Shown piece by piece: positions 1 through 8,224 of a DNA stretch of 63,802 nucleotides. Numbering within the stretch: the first letter of the stretch is position 1; every line of letters starts with the position of its first letter. The notes beneath the pieces were generated by a model that saw nothing but the letters and a program-made list of their open reading frames with translations, was not told where the DNA came from and made no database searches. Origin of the DNA: Bacillota bacterium (lineage in GTDB: Bacteria > Bacillota > Clostridia > Christensenellales > Aristaeellaceae); contig JAEZHK010000049.1 in the NCBI GenBank assembly GCA_023416655.1, forward strand, positions 1 through 63,802, given 5' to 3'. Position numbers and translations under genes: made by a program.

Positions 1-2
1 TG

Positions 3-560
3 ACCGGCGGCGTCAAGCTGGGCGACACGGTGCTGGTCATCGGCGCGGGCTGCATCGGTTTGGTGTCGCTGCTCGCCGCCAAGGCCTGCGGCGCCGCCAA
101 GGTGATCGTGGCGGACGTGCTGCCCAACCGGCTCAAGGTGGCCGAGGAGCTGGGCGGCATCGCGGTCAACTCCAGGGAAACGGACCTTGTGGCCGAGGTC
201 ATGAAGCTGACGGACGGCAAGGGCGCGCAGGTGGTGCTGGACTGCGCCGGATTCAGTAAAACTGTTGCCGACTCGATCCGCGCCGCGGCCATCGCGGGCA
301 AGATCGTGGTGGTGGGCCTGGGCGAAACCGACCTGAACAACGTGCCCTTCGGCCTCGTCAGCGTGCACGAGCTGACGATCACCTCCATCTTCCGCTACCG
401 CAACATCTACCCCATCGCGATCAACGCCGTCGCCGCCGGTTCGATCGACATCTCCGGCATCATCTCCGACCGCTTCACCTTCGACCAGACGCCGGAGGCT
501 TACAAGATCGTGTCTGAGCGCGCCAGCGAGGTCGTCAAGGGCGTCATCGTATTCGAGTGA
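3..560 (+). CDS. Zinc-type alcohol/polyol dehydrogenase, C-terminal part (cut by window start)
   Basis: This is the C-terminal part of a medium-chain NAD(P)-dependent dehydrogenase of the threonine/sorbitol dehydrogenase type. The reading frame is open to the left edge, so the N-terminal catalytic zinc domain lies outside the window. The visible part is the Rossmann fold: VLVIGAGCIGL is the glycine-rich dinucleotide loop, followed by VIVADVLPNRL with the acidic residue that usually selects NAD. A valine-rich strand (GKIVVVGLGE) and the closing helix follow. The substrate cannot be read, but the next gene is a sugar-type ROK regulator on the same strand, which suggests a sugar or polyol catabolic locus. 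It ends in a strong hairpin. Confidence 0.85.
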   Translation, partial: TGGVKLGDTVLVIGAGCIGLVSLLAAKACGAAKVIVADVLPNRLKVAEELGGIAVNSRETDLVAEVMKLTDGKGAQVVLDCAGFSKTVADSIRAAAIAGKIVVVGLGETDLNNVPFGLVSVHELTITSIFRYRNIYPIAINAVAAGSIDISGIISDRFTFDQTPEAYKIVSERASEVVKGVIVFE

Positions 561-568
561 TTATATCG

Positions 569-598
569 CGCGGAGGATGCCGGGCGGCATCCTCCGCG
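569..598 (+). terminator. Hairpin after the dehydrogenase gene
   Basis: A perfect 13-bp stem (569-581 with 586-598) closes a four-base loop, 8 nt after the dehydrogenase stop. There is no long T run, so termination efficiency is uncertain. The in-frame ATG at 577 lies inside this stem, which argues against using it as the start of the following ROK gene. Confidence 0.6.
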
Positions 599-684
599 TG
601 CTCATGATCCCCGGGTACTTCCCGGATGATAGCGGCCCTGCGGCGCTCCTCGCCTGGGGCCGTGCAAGGTTTAGGGAAACAAAG

Positions 685-1845
685 GTGAAGGCGGGTGCGT
701 CAGTGGACAGGCAGAGCGTCAGCAACATCGCGGTCAAGCGGCTCAACATGCGGGCGGTATTTTTGCACCTCATGGAGCGCGGACCCGCCTCGGTGCGCGA
801 CATTTCCGTGGCGCTTGGCCTGAGCATGCCCACCGTCATCCAGAACCTGAACGAACTGAGCGAGCGACGCCTCGCGCTCGTCGAGGGCATGCAGGAGTCC
901 ACCGGCGGACGCAAGGCCCGAGCCTACGGCGTCAATGAGCGCGCCTGCTTTGCCGCGGGGCTCGATGTGACGCGCGCGGACGTCAGCCTTTCGGTCCTTG
1001 GCCTTCGCGGGCAGGCGGTCCTGAACGTCAAAAGCAAACTCCCCTTCGGCGACCGGCCGGAGTACTATGAAAAGCTGGGCCGGTTCCTGGGCGACCAGTT
1101 GGAGAAGGCGGACATAAGGCCGGAGGAACTGGTGGGCGTGGGCATCTCGCTCCCCGCCATCATCGCGGGAGACGGCCAGTCCACCACCAACGCCGACCCC
1201 TTGGGCAAGCGCATCGTGCAGCTGGAGAACTTCAAGCGGTGCATCCCGTGGCCCTGCCGCCTTTTGAACGACGCCAACGCGGGCGGCTACGCCGAATTCT
1301 GGGCGGGGAACCCCATCGCCCGCGAGCAGGAGCACCGAAACCTCGTCTACCTCTCGGTCAGCAACACTGTGGGCGGATCGGTCTTGATTGACGGGCGCAT
1401 GTTCGGGGGCGACGAGCAGCACTCCGCCGAGTTCGGCCATATGACGCTGGTGCCGGGCGGCAAGTTCTGCTACTGCGGGCAGAAGGGCTGCGCCTACTGC
1501 TACGTGAACACCCGCATCCTTTCCGACGCGGGCGGCACGCTGGAGGGTTTCTTCCGGCTTTTGAAAAAGGGCGAGGCGAACGCGCGGGCGGTGTGGGACG
1601 AGTATCTGGGGAACCTCGCGCTCCTCATCAACAACATTCGCTGCGCCTACGACTGCGAGGTGGTGGTGGGCGGCTACCTGGGCCGCTTCCTGCCGCCGTA
1701 TCTGGAGGAGCTGCGCGCCCGCGCGGCGGTGCGCAACATCTTCGAGCGGTCGGGGCAGTACGTGCGCGCCTGGGCTGAGAAGGGCGCGGATGCCGCGACG
1801 GGCGCGGCGCTGACCTGCCTGCACAGCTTTATCGAGGAAATATAA
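685..1845 (+). CDS. ROK family transcriptional regulator (NagC/XylR type)
   Basis: This is a sugar-responsive repressor of the ROK family, about 386 residues from the chosen GTG start. The N-terminus carries a winged helix-turn-helix (NMRAVFLHLMERGPASVRD then LSMPTVIQNLNEL). The rest is the ROK sugar-kinase-like fold, with the ROK zinc motif near residues 262-273 (CYCGQKGC followed by AYC). It would bind operators near sugar genes and release on binding a sugar or sugar phosphate. The frame is open from 577, but that ATG is buried in the preceding hairpin. GTG 685 has an AGGG about 8 nt upstream, and GTG 703 is an alternative. The neighbouring dehydrogenase is a likely target. Confidence 0.85.
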   Translation: MKAGASVDRQSVSNIAVKRLNMRAVFLHLMERGPASVRDISVALGLSMPTVIQNLNELSERRLALVEGMQESTGGRKARAYGVNERACFAAGLDVTRADVSLSVLGLRGQAVLNVKSKLPFGDRPEYYEKLGRFLGDQLEKADIRPEELVGVGISLPAIIAGDGQSTTNADPLGKRIVQLENFKRCIPWPCRLLNDANAGGYAEFWAGNPIAREQEHRNLVYLSVSNTVGGSVLIDGRMFGGDEQHSAEFGHMTLVPGGKFCYCGQKGCAYCYVNTRILSDAGGTLEGFFRLLKKGEANARAVWDEYLGNLALLINNIRCAYDCEVVVGGYLGRFLPPYLEELRARAAVRNIFERSGQYVRAWAEKGADAATGAALTCLHSFIEEI

Positions 1846-1861
1846 TGCCAATTCCGAGCAT

Positions 1862-1987
1862 AAATGCGTCGTCGCGCCGGGTCTTTTCGCGCAGCACTGT
1901 GTCGCTCTCCGCTGAACGTAGCGCTGCTACGCCTCGCTCCGGCTCCTTGTTTTGCATCGAAAATCCCTCGCCGCTTTGGACGCATTT
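1862..1987 (+). repeat. Structured intergenic repeat, family 2, copy a
   Basis: This 126-nt element lies 16 nt after the ROK stop and is bounded by a 9-nt inverted repeat (1862-1870 with 1979-1987). Its core matches the element at 20366-20485: a TGTGTCGCTCTCCGC block, a short stem-loop with the stem GTAGC/GCTAC, and the block GCTCCGGCTCCTTG. The short stem reads ATAGC/GCTAT in the other copy, a compensatory change. The outer stems pair in both copies although their sequences differ. No coding capacity is apparent. The rest of the 255-nt gap (to 2100) shows only a possible leader for the next reading frame. Confidence 0.6.
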
Positions 1988-2100
1988 CTACCCTGCATTG
2001 GCATTTGCGCGTACCGGATTGTAAAAAAGGTCCGATAAAGCCGGAGAATATATTTTGCGACATACGGCCATTGTATTCCAGATTCAAACAGGAGAACAAC

Positions 2101-2274
2101 ATGCAGCCGATCATGGCCACCGCCGATCACCTGGAAACCGTCGTGGGTCTCGTGCGGGGAACCATCCGCGCGGTCTACCCCGCGTATTACCCTTCCGGCG
2201 CGGTGGATTTTTTTCTCGCCTACCACTCCGACGACAGACTGACGCAGCGCTCGGTCGATCTGTTCAGCCCGTAA
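2101..2274 (+). pseudogene. GNAT acetyltransferase, truncated N-terminal remnant
   Basis: A good ribosome binding site (AGGAGA, 6 nt before the ATG) leads into 57 codons that read like the first quarter of a GNAT N-acetyltransferase: an N-terminal ATADHLETVVGLVRGTI, then VYPAYYPSGAVDFFLAYHS. Known full-length relatives are about 150 residues. Here the frame stops just after that motif, and I see no acetyl-CoA binding segment in any frame before the convergent gene at 2292. I read it as a deletion remnant; the retained binding site suggests it is recent. It could in principle be a real small protein. Confidence 0.6.
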
Positions 2275-2291
2275 GAATGAACAACCATATT

Positions 2292-2783
2292 CTAGCCCCG
2301 CGACCCCAGGATGGACAATAACCGCGCCTCCTCGAACGGGTAGGTGCGAAGCGGCCGGTTGTCGCTGTCGATCGTATGACACGTGATCAATATGCTGCCG
2401 ACGTCCTGCGGATCGGGCACCTCGACCACCAGAAGGGAGTGGGTGAACCGGTTTTCGACGAAGGCCAGCTGGATCACGTCGCCGGGCCGCGCCTCCTCGA
2501 GCGGGGCACGCATTGCGTAGGGTCCCAGACCGCGGTTTTCAATCAAGAAGCGGTGCAGGAAAAATACGCTGGTCCAGGCAGGGCTGCGCTTCTGCATCGA
2601 ATAATAATACCAGCCCGTGTGCGGCGTCGGGTTCATCTGGCCGCTGCCTGCGTACAGGCACTGGGAGATGAAGTTGGTGCAGTCGCCGCCGATTTCATCG
2701 AACGTTCCATAGCGCGGGTTGCGCAAAAACGCCCACCTGTGGGCATAGGCGACGGCCTTTTCCCGGTTATACGGCAAGCGCAT
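2292..2783 (-). CDS. Amidase domain-containing protein (Amidase_6)
   Basis: This is a single-domain protein of about 163 residues matching the putative amidase family known from Bacillus YhbB-like proteins. Visible family marks are YNREKAVAYAHRWAF, the block GGDCTNFISQCLYAGSG with the presumed catalytic cysteine, HTGWYYY, and a HSLLVV segment with the presumed histidine. Members are thought to be NlpC/P60-like cysteine amidases acting on peptides or cell wall. I see no signal peptide in the chosen form. The frame is open to 2861, but that would run into the repeat at 2832-2997. ATG 2783 sits 5 nt after a GGAGGA site, so I start there. Confidence 0.8.
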   Translation of the reverse strand: MRLPYNREKAVAYAHRWAFLRNPRYGTFDEIGGDCTNFISQCLYAGSGQMNPTPHTGWYYYSMQKRSPAWTSVFFLHRFLIENRGLGPYAMRAPLEEARPGDVIQLAFVENRFTHSLLVVEVPDPQDVGSILITCHTIDSDNRPLRTYPFEEARLLSILGSRG

Positions 2784-2831
2784 CACTCCTCCGCTGCCCA
2801 TTGTATGAAAACGCTTCGCGCTCCGTACCAT

Positions 2832-2997
2832 GCGTTGAAAATACACTTCGCGTCTTTTCAACGCAAGAGAATAGCCTGCACGCGCCTAAAATTCTCTGGA
2901 ATTTCCGGGCGGCGCGCTGACTTGTGGAAATGTTTCCTCTACCAGTGTGCGCACTGATTACGGAAACTGCATGCCCGACGACAAGTCGCCGGGCATG
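2832..2997 (+). repeat. Four-hairpin intergenic repeat, family 1, copy 1
   Basis: This 166-nt element has four consecutive hairpins. A is GCGTTGAAAA/TTTTCAACGC at 2832-2864. B has CGCGCC/GGCGCG outside and AAATTC/GAATTT inside, at 2881-2916. C is GTTTCC..CAGTG/CACTG..GGAAAC at 2932-2967. D has a 12-nt arm at 2970-2981 pairing with 2986-2997, one mismatch. The other copies are at 8058-8222, 23636-23801 and 27339-27502. This is the only copy that does not follow a stop codon in its own orientation: it lies between the converging purine operon end and the upstream side of the amidase gene. Confidence 0.85.
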
Positions 2998-3030
2998 ATA
3001 TGAAAGTACGACGGGGTGGTCAATTGAACA

Positions 3031-3052
3031 GCCCCGCGGGTTCAGGCGGGGC
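3031..3052 (-). terminator. Purine operon terminator candidate
   Basis: A GC-rich hairpin (GCCCCGC/GCGGGGC) starts 15 nt beyond the purL stop in the direction of purL transcription. It is followed on the minus strand by a short, weakly T-rich stretch. It is the natural 3' end of the nine-gene purine operon. Confidence 0.55.
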
Positions 3053-3066
3053 CGTGGGGGATCGGG

Positions 3067-6000
3067 TTACGCGAAGTAGTCGACCGCGCCGCGGAACATG
3101 GTGTTTTCCTTGTCGCCGGGCACGTTCCGGTAGAGCCAGGGGCCGCTGCGCTCGAAATGGGCCATGCGGCCGAACACCCTGCCGTCCGGGGAGGTGATGC
3201 CCTCCACAGCGGACTCGGAACCGTTGGGGTTGACGGTGATGTCCATGGAGGGCGCGCATTGCTTGTCGCAGTACTGCGTCGCGATCTGCCCGTTCTCCGC
3301 GAGCGAGCGCAGGAGTTCCGGCTCGATGATGAAGCGCCCTTCGCCGTGGGACACGGGGGCCATGCGCACCGCGCCGACCGGCTCATGCATCAGCCAGGGC
3401 GACTTGTTGGAGGCCACCCGGACCCGGACAAGCCGCGACTGGTGCCGCCCGATGGTGTTGTACGTCAGCGTCGGGTCCAGGTGCCCGGCGTCTCGGATCT
3501 CGCCGAAGGGCACGAGGCCGAGTTTTACGAGCGCCTGAAAGCCGTTGCACACGCCGCCCACCAGGCCGTCCCGCGCGCTTAAGAGTTCCATCAGCCGCTC
3601 CCGGATGCGGGGGTTTCGGAAAAACGCGGTGATGAACTTGCCGGAGCCGTCCGGTTCGTCGCCGCCGGAGAAGCCGCCGGGGATGAACACGATCTGGCTT
3701 TCGTCGATCCCGGAGGCGAACGCTTCCGCGGATTCCGCCACCGCCTCCGCCGAAAGGTTCCGCACAACAAAAACCTTCGCTTCCGCCCCCGCCGCCCCGA
3801 ACGCTCGGGCGGAGTCGTACTCGCAATTGGTGCCGGGGAACACCGGGATCAGCACCCGGGGCTTGGCTACTTTGACGCGGGGCGTGGCCCGCTTTACGGC
3901 TTCATGGGAAAACGCTTCGACTGCTTCGCCGCCAGCGCGTCCGGAGGGGAACACCCCTTCCAGCTTCCCGTCGTACCGGGCTTCGAGCGCTTCCAGCGAG
4001 ATGCCATCCAGCGTGTATGCGGCAATGGTTTCTCCGAGCCCCTCGCCGATTTCCGGCGCGCCGTCTGCAAGCTCCACCACGAACGCGCCGCAGGGCGCGT
4101 CGAACACGCGATTCTTATCGAACCCCACCGCGAATTGGAAGCCGATTCCGTTGCCCAGGCACATCTTGAACGCCGCCGCGGCGGTGCCGCCGAAGCCGGG
4201 GACCATCGCGGAAGCGATTTCGCCCGACTTGATCATGGCGTGCACCTGGTTGAAAACCGCCTTCTGCGACGCCGGGTCGGGCAGCCCGTTCTCCCGGCAT
4301 TCGGGCGCGATCAGCCGGACACGCGCGCCCGCGCGCTTGAATTCCGGCGAGATGACGTTTTTCGCGCTGGCGAGGCCCACCGCGAAGGAGATCAGCGTCG
4401 GCGGCACGTCCAACTGCTCAAAAGAACCGCTCATCGAGTCCTTGCCGCCCACCGCCGCCACATGAAGGTCCAACTGCGCGTTGAGCGCACCCAGCAGCGC
4501 CGCGAGCGGCTTGCCCCAACGGCGTTCATCACCGGTCATCCGCTCAAAGTACTCCTGGAAGGTCAGATGCGCGCTCTCATGGGATGCGCCGGTGGCGACC
4601 AGCCGCGCCAGCGACTCCACCACCGCCCGGTACGCGCCGCGATAGGGGCTCTTTTCCATTTCATAGGGGTTCCCGCCCCAGGCCATCACCGAACAGGTTT
4701 GTGTCGTGCCGTTCAAAACCGGGATCAGCGCCGCCATCGCCTGCGCGGGGGTGCGCTGCCGGACGCCGCCGAAGGGCATCAGCACCGTGCCCGCGCCGAT
4801 GGAGGCGTCAAACCGCTCGGCGAGGCCGCGCTTGGAGCAGACGTTGAGGCTTGCGACCGTTTCATATAGCGTTGCTTTGAAGTCCTCCGCGGGTTTCGCA
4901 TCCTCCGGCTCCGGCGCGGACACCCGCGCGGAGGCCGACCGGGACGCGCCGTTGGAGTTTAAAAATTCTCTGGAAAGATCCACGATGGTCTCGCCGTTCC
5001 AGGCCATGACCATGCGCTTTTCCTTCGTCACCCGGGCTACGGCGGTCGCCTCCAGATTCTCCGAGGCCGCCAGCGCCATGAATTCGTCCACGTCCTCCGG
5101 CGCGAGCACCACCGCCATGCGCTCCTGCGATTCGGAGATGGCGAGCTCCGTGCCGTCGAGGCCCTCGTACTTCTTGGGCACGGCGTCGAGGTCGATTGTG
5201 AGGCCGTCCGCCAGCTCGCCGATGGCCACCGACACGCCGCCCGCGCCGAAGTCGTTGCATCGCTTGATGAGCCGGGAAGCACGCGAATCCCGGAAGAGCC
5301 GCTGGAGCTTGCGCTCCTCGGGCGCGTTGCCCTTCTGCACTTCCGCGCCACATTCTTCAAGGGAGGACGCGTCGTGTGCCTTGGAGGAGCCGGTGGCCCC
5401 GCCGCAACCGTCCCGCCCGGTGCGCCCGCCGAGGAGCACAACGACGTCGCCCGGCGCGGGCGTCTCCCGCCGCACGTGGTCCGCCGGGGCCGCGCCCACC
5501 ACCGCGCCGATCTCCATGCGCTTGGCGGCGTAGCCGGGGTGGTACAGCTCATCCACGAGGCCCGTGGCGAGGCCGATCTGGTTGCCGTAGGAGGAATACC
5601 CCGCCGCTGCGGTGGTGGTCAGCTTCTTCTGCGGCAGCTTGCCCGGCAGCGTGTCCTCGATGGGGGCGGTGGGATCCGCCGCGCCGGTCACTCGCATCGC
5701 CTGGTACACGTAGCCCCGGCCGGACAGAGGGTCCCGGATCGCGCCGCCGATGCAGGTGGCCGCGCCGCCGAAGGGCTCGATCTCGGTGGGGTGGTTATGG
5801 GTCTCGTTTTTGAAGAGGAGCAGCCACGGTTCCGGCTTCCCGTCCACGTCGACGGTGATCTTGACCGTGCAGGCGTTGATCTCTTCGGATTCGTCGAGGT
5901 CCGTGAGGATGCCCCTGGCCTTCAGCGCCCTCGCGCCGATGGTGGCGATATCCATGAGGGTGACGGGCTTATCCGAGCGCCCCAGTTCCTCCCGCGCGGA

Positions 6001-6747
6001 GAGGTAGCGCTGGTACGCCGCTTCCGCGTCCGGGTCGTCAAAGGAGACGTCCGTCAGGTGGGTCAGGAAGGTCGTGTGGCGGCAGTGGTCGGACCAGTAG
6101 GTGTCGATCACGCGAAGCTCGGTCAGCGTCGGGTCGCGGTCTTCGCTTAGAAAGTATTCCTGGCAGAACCGAAGGTCCGCCGCGTCCATCGCCAGCAAAA
6201 GCCTAGAGCGCAGCGCGGCGCGGCCCGCCTCGTCAAGTTCTCGGAAGCCTTCGAGCACCGGAACGCGCTCCGGCGCTTCAACCGGCAGGACAAGCGTCTT
6301 CACCGGTTCAAGCGACGCTTCGCGGCTCTCCACCGGGTTGATTACGTATTTTTTGATTTTCTGTACTGCCTCGTCCGAAAGGCCGCCCGAAAGCAGGTAC
6401 ACCCGCGCGGTGCGCACCAGCGGCTTCTCGCGCCGGGAGGCAAGCTGCACACACTGGGCGGCGGAGTCAGCCCGCTGGTCGAACTGGCCCGGCAGGTACT
6501 CCACCGCGAAGGCCACGCTGCCACCTTTGGGAAGATCAAAATACACCTCGTCCAGCTGCGGCTCGGAAAAGATCGATTGAACGCTCTCATCAAAGAGCGC
6601 CCGATCGACGCCCTCCACGTCGTATCGGTTCAAAAGGCGCAGGGTTTCAAGCCCCTCGATTTTCAAAAAGTCGGTCAGGTCCCGCTTCAGAGCTTGCGCC
6701 TCCACGTCGAACCCCGGACGCTTTTCCACGTATACGCGGTGGACCAT
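3067..6747 (-). CDS. purL: Phosphoribosylformylglycinamidine synthase, large single-chain type
   Basis: This enzyme converts FGAR, glutamine and ATP to FGAM, the fourth step of purine synthesis. At about 1226 residues it is the large fused form, so separate purS and purQ are not needed, and none is present. The N-terminal PurS-like region and two AIRS-type synthetase halves are followed by a class I glutamine amidotransferase: IPVFPGTNCEYDSARA, IPGGFSGGDEPDGSG, and GVCNGFQAL with the nucleophile cysteine, near residues 970-1120. The ATG at 6747 has AAAGGGGG upstream and begins MVHRVYVEKRPGF. The gene starts one base after purD ends, so translation is probably coupled. It is last in the operon. 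Confidence 0.97.
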   Translation of the reverse strand: MVHRVYVEKRPGFDVEAQALKRDLTDFLKIEGLETLRLLNRYDVEGVDRALFDESVQSIFSEPQLDEVYFDLPKGGSVAFAVEYLPGQFDQRADSAAQCVQLASRREKPLVRTARVYLLSGGLSDEAVQKIKKYVINPVESREASLEPVKTLVLPVEAPERVPVLEGFRELDEAGRAALRSRLLLAMDAADLRFCQEYFLSEDRDPTLTELRVIDTYWSDHCRHTTFLTHLTDVSFDDPDAEAAYQRYLSAREELGRSDKPVTLMDIATIGARALKARGILTDLDESEEINACTVKITVDVDGKPEPWLLLFKNETHNHPTEIEPFGGAATCIGGAIRDPLSGRGYVYQAMRVTGAADPTAPIEDTLPGKLPQKKLTTTAAAGYSSYGNQIGLATGLVDELYHPGYAAKRMEIGAVVGAAPADHVRRETPAPGDVVVLLGGRTGRDGCGGATGSSKAHDASSLEECGAEVQKGNAPEERKLQRLFRDSRASRLIKRCNDFGAGGVSVAIGELADGLTIDLDAVPKKYEGLDGTELAISESQERMAVVLAPEDVDEFMALAASENLEATAVARVTKEKRMVMAWNGETIVDLSREFLNSNGASRSASARVSAPEPEDAKPAEDFKATLYETVASLNVCSKRGLAERFDASIGAGTVLMPFGGVRQRTPAQAMAALIPVLNGTTQTCSVMAWGGNPYEMEKSPYRGAYRAVVESLARLVATGASHESAHLTFQEYFERMTGDERRWGKPLAALLGALNAQLDLHVAAVGGKDSMSGSFEQLDVPPTLISFAVGLASAKNVISPEFKRAGARVRLIAPECRENGLPDPASQKAVFNQVHAMIKSGEIASAMVPGFGGTAAAAFKMCLGNGIGFQFAVGFDKNRVFDAPCGAFVVELADGAPEIGEGLGETIAAYTLDGISLEALEARYDGKLEGVFPSGRAGGEAVEAFSHEAVKRATPRVKVAKPRVLIPVFPGTNCEYDSARAFGAAGAEAKVFVVRNLSAEAVAESAEAFASGIDESQIVFIPGGFSGGDEPDGSGKFITAFFRNPRIRERLMELLSARDGLVGGVCNGFQALVKLGLVPFGEIRDAGHLDPTLTYNTIGRHQSRLVRVRVASNKSPWLMHEPVGAVRMAPVSHGEGRFIIEPELLRSLAENGQIATQYCDKQCAPSMDITVNPNGSESAVEGITSPDGRVFGRMAHFERSGPWLYRNVPGDKENTMFRGAVDYFA

Positions 6748-6748
6748 G

Positions 6749-8020
6749 CTATTTGCCCCCTTTTGTAAGCGCGGTCTGGCCGATGTCCCGGCGGAAGAAC
6801 GCGCCTTCAAACCGAACTGTCTCCGCCGCCTTTGTGGCCCGCTTCACCGCCGTTTTCAGGTCGTCCGCCACGGCGGTGACGCCCAGCACTCGCCCACCGT
6901 TTGTTACCAGCGCGCCATGAATTATCGCCGTGCCGCTGTGGAATACGCAAGCCAGCTTGTCCGCGCCGTTCAGATCGATGGGCAAGTTCTTCGGGTACGG
7001 CCCCGGATATCCGCCGGAGGCCACGACCACCACGCAGCTTGCGCCGTCCTTGAAGCGCACGTTCGCTTCGGAAAGGCGCTCCTCCTCCACGGCGATCAGG
7101 ATGTCGAGGAGGTCGCTTTCGAGGAGGGACAGTACCGCCTGCGCCTCGGGGTCGCCGAAGCGGGCGTTGTATTCAATCACCTTCGGGCCGTCCTCGGTCA
7201 GCATCAGCCCGAAGTACAGACAGCCTTTGAATGGGCGGCCTTCCTGGTTCATCGCGGCGACGGTGGGCAGGAAGATGGTCTCCAGTGCGGCCTTCGCGAT
7301 CTCCGGCGTATAGAACGGGCTGGGCGCGATCACGCCCATGCCGCCGGTGTTGGGGCCCTGGTCGCCGTCGAAGGCGCGCTTGTGGTCCATCGACGAGATC
7401 ATGGGGCGAAGGGTACGCCCGTCGGTGAACGCCAGCACCGTGACCTCCGGGCCTTCAAGGAATTCTTCGATCACGATGCGCTTGCCGCTGTCGCCGAACG
7501 TGCCTTCGGCCATCATGGAATGGACGGCGGCGCGCGCTTCCTCGAAATTCTGCGCGATCACCACGCCCTTGCCCAGCGCCAGCCCGTCCGTCTTGACTAC
7601 CTGCGGGAAGCTGCAGTTTGAAAGAAACTCAAGCGCCGCCGCCTCGCCGTCAAAGCTCTGGTAGGCGGCGGTGGGGATGCCGTACTTCCTCATCAGGTCC
7701 TTGGAGAAGATTTTGCTGCTCTCGATCATGGCAGCTCGCCTCGTCGGCCCAAAGCACGGGATGCCCGCCTCTTGCAGGCGGTCCACCGCGCCCAGCGCCA
7801 GCGGGTCGTCCGGCGCGACCACCGCGAAACCGATCCGGTTGCCCACGGCGAACCGCACGATGCCTTCGATGTCTGTGGTGGCGATGGGGTGGCATTCCGC
7901 AACTTCGGCGATGCCCGCGTTGCCCGGCAGCGCGTAGAGCTTTTCCACCTTTTTGTTTTCGGCGATTTTGACGGCCAGCGCGTGTTCGCGCCCGCCCCCG
8001 CCGACGATCATGACGTTCAT
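6749..8020 (-). CDS. purD: Phosphoribosylamine-glycine ligase (GAR synthetase)
   Basis: PurD joins glycine to phosphoribosylamine with ATP, the second step of purine synthesis. The 423-residue product has the usual length. It opens with MNVMIVGGGGREHAL, the family's N-terminal signature, and has the ATP-grasp fold with GCLYFGLMLT and the metal-binding stretch EYNARFGDPEAQ near residues 280-300. The ATG at 8020 has GGAG at good spacing. Upstream lies the structured repeat at 8058-8222, which separates purD-purL from the rest of the operon. The order suggests one transcript, but the repeat could change the level of these last two genes. Confidence 0.97.
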   Translation of the reverse strand: MNVMIVGGGGREHALAVKIAENKKVEKLYALPGNAGIAEVAECHPIATTDIEGIVRFAVGNRIGFAVVAPDDPLALGAVDRLQEAGIPCFGPTRRAAMIESSKIFSKDLMRKYGIPTAAYQSFDGEAAALEFLSNCSFPQVVKTDGLALGKGVVIAQNFEEARAAVHSMMAEGTFGDSGKRIVIEEFLEGPEVTVLAFTDGRTLRPMISSMDHKRAFDGDQGPNTGGMGVIAPSPFYTPEIAKAALETIFLPTVAAMNQEGRPFKGCLYFGLMLTEDGPKVIEYNARFGDPEAQAVLSLLESDLLDILIAVEEERLSEANVRFKDGASCVVVVASGGYPGPYPKNLPIDLNGADKLACVFHSGTAIIHGALVTNGGRVLGVTAVADDLKTAVKRATKAAETVRFEGAFFRRDIGQTALTKGGK

Positions 8021-8057
8021 GGCGCTCTCCTTCGGTCGTTGACAAACTCCATCATTC

Positions 8058-8222
8058 GTTCCCGGCGACCTGTGCGCCGGGAACGCAGTTTCTGGAACCA
8101 GTGCGTGCTCTGGTGGAGGAAACATTTCCTTCAGTCAGCGCGCCGCCCGGAAATTCCAGAGATGTTGGCGCACGCAGGCTTCTTCCCATGCGATGAAAAG
8201 CCGCCTAGCGGATTTTCATCGC
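8058..8222 (-). repeat. Four-hairpin intergenic repeat, family 1, copy 2, inside the purine operon
   Basis: This 165-nt copy reads on the minus strand, the same direction as the operon, starting 2 nt after the formyltransferase stop. Hairpin A (8190-8222) has the stem GCGATGAAAA/TTTTCATCGC, a paired T-to-A and A-to-T change relative to copies 1, 3 and 4. Hairpin C (8088-8123) and hairpin D (GTTCCCGGCG/CGCCGGGAAC, 8058-8084) are both intact. There is no T run after any hairpin, so it does not look like a plain terminator. Confidence 0.88.
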
Positions 8223-8224
8223 CC

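Noticed and set aside
577..684. Extension of the ROK gene to ATG 577
   Set aside because: The ATG sits inside a perfect terminator hairpin and the extra residues do not resemble a ROK N-terminus.
700..1851. Long antisense frame over the ROK gene (383 codons)
   Set aside because: High-GC shadow of the ROK gene with low-complexity Arg/Val/His composition and no ribosome binding site.
3904..4869. Long plus-strand frame inside purL
   Set aside because: Shadow of purL; composition typical of out-of-frame high-GC DNA.
8058..8222. Repeat as a simple rho-independent terminator
   Set aside because: No T run follows any of its hairpins, and it lies within an operon whose downstream genes complete the same pathway.
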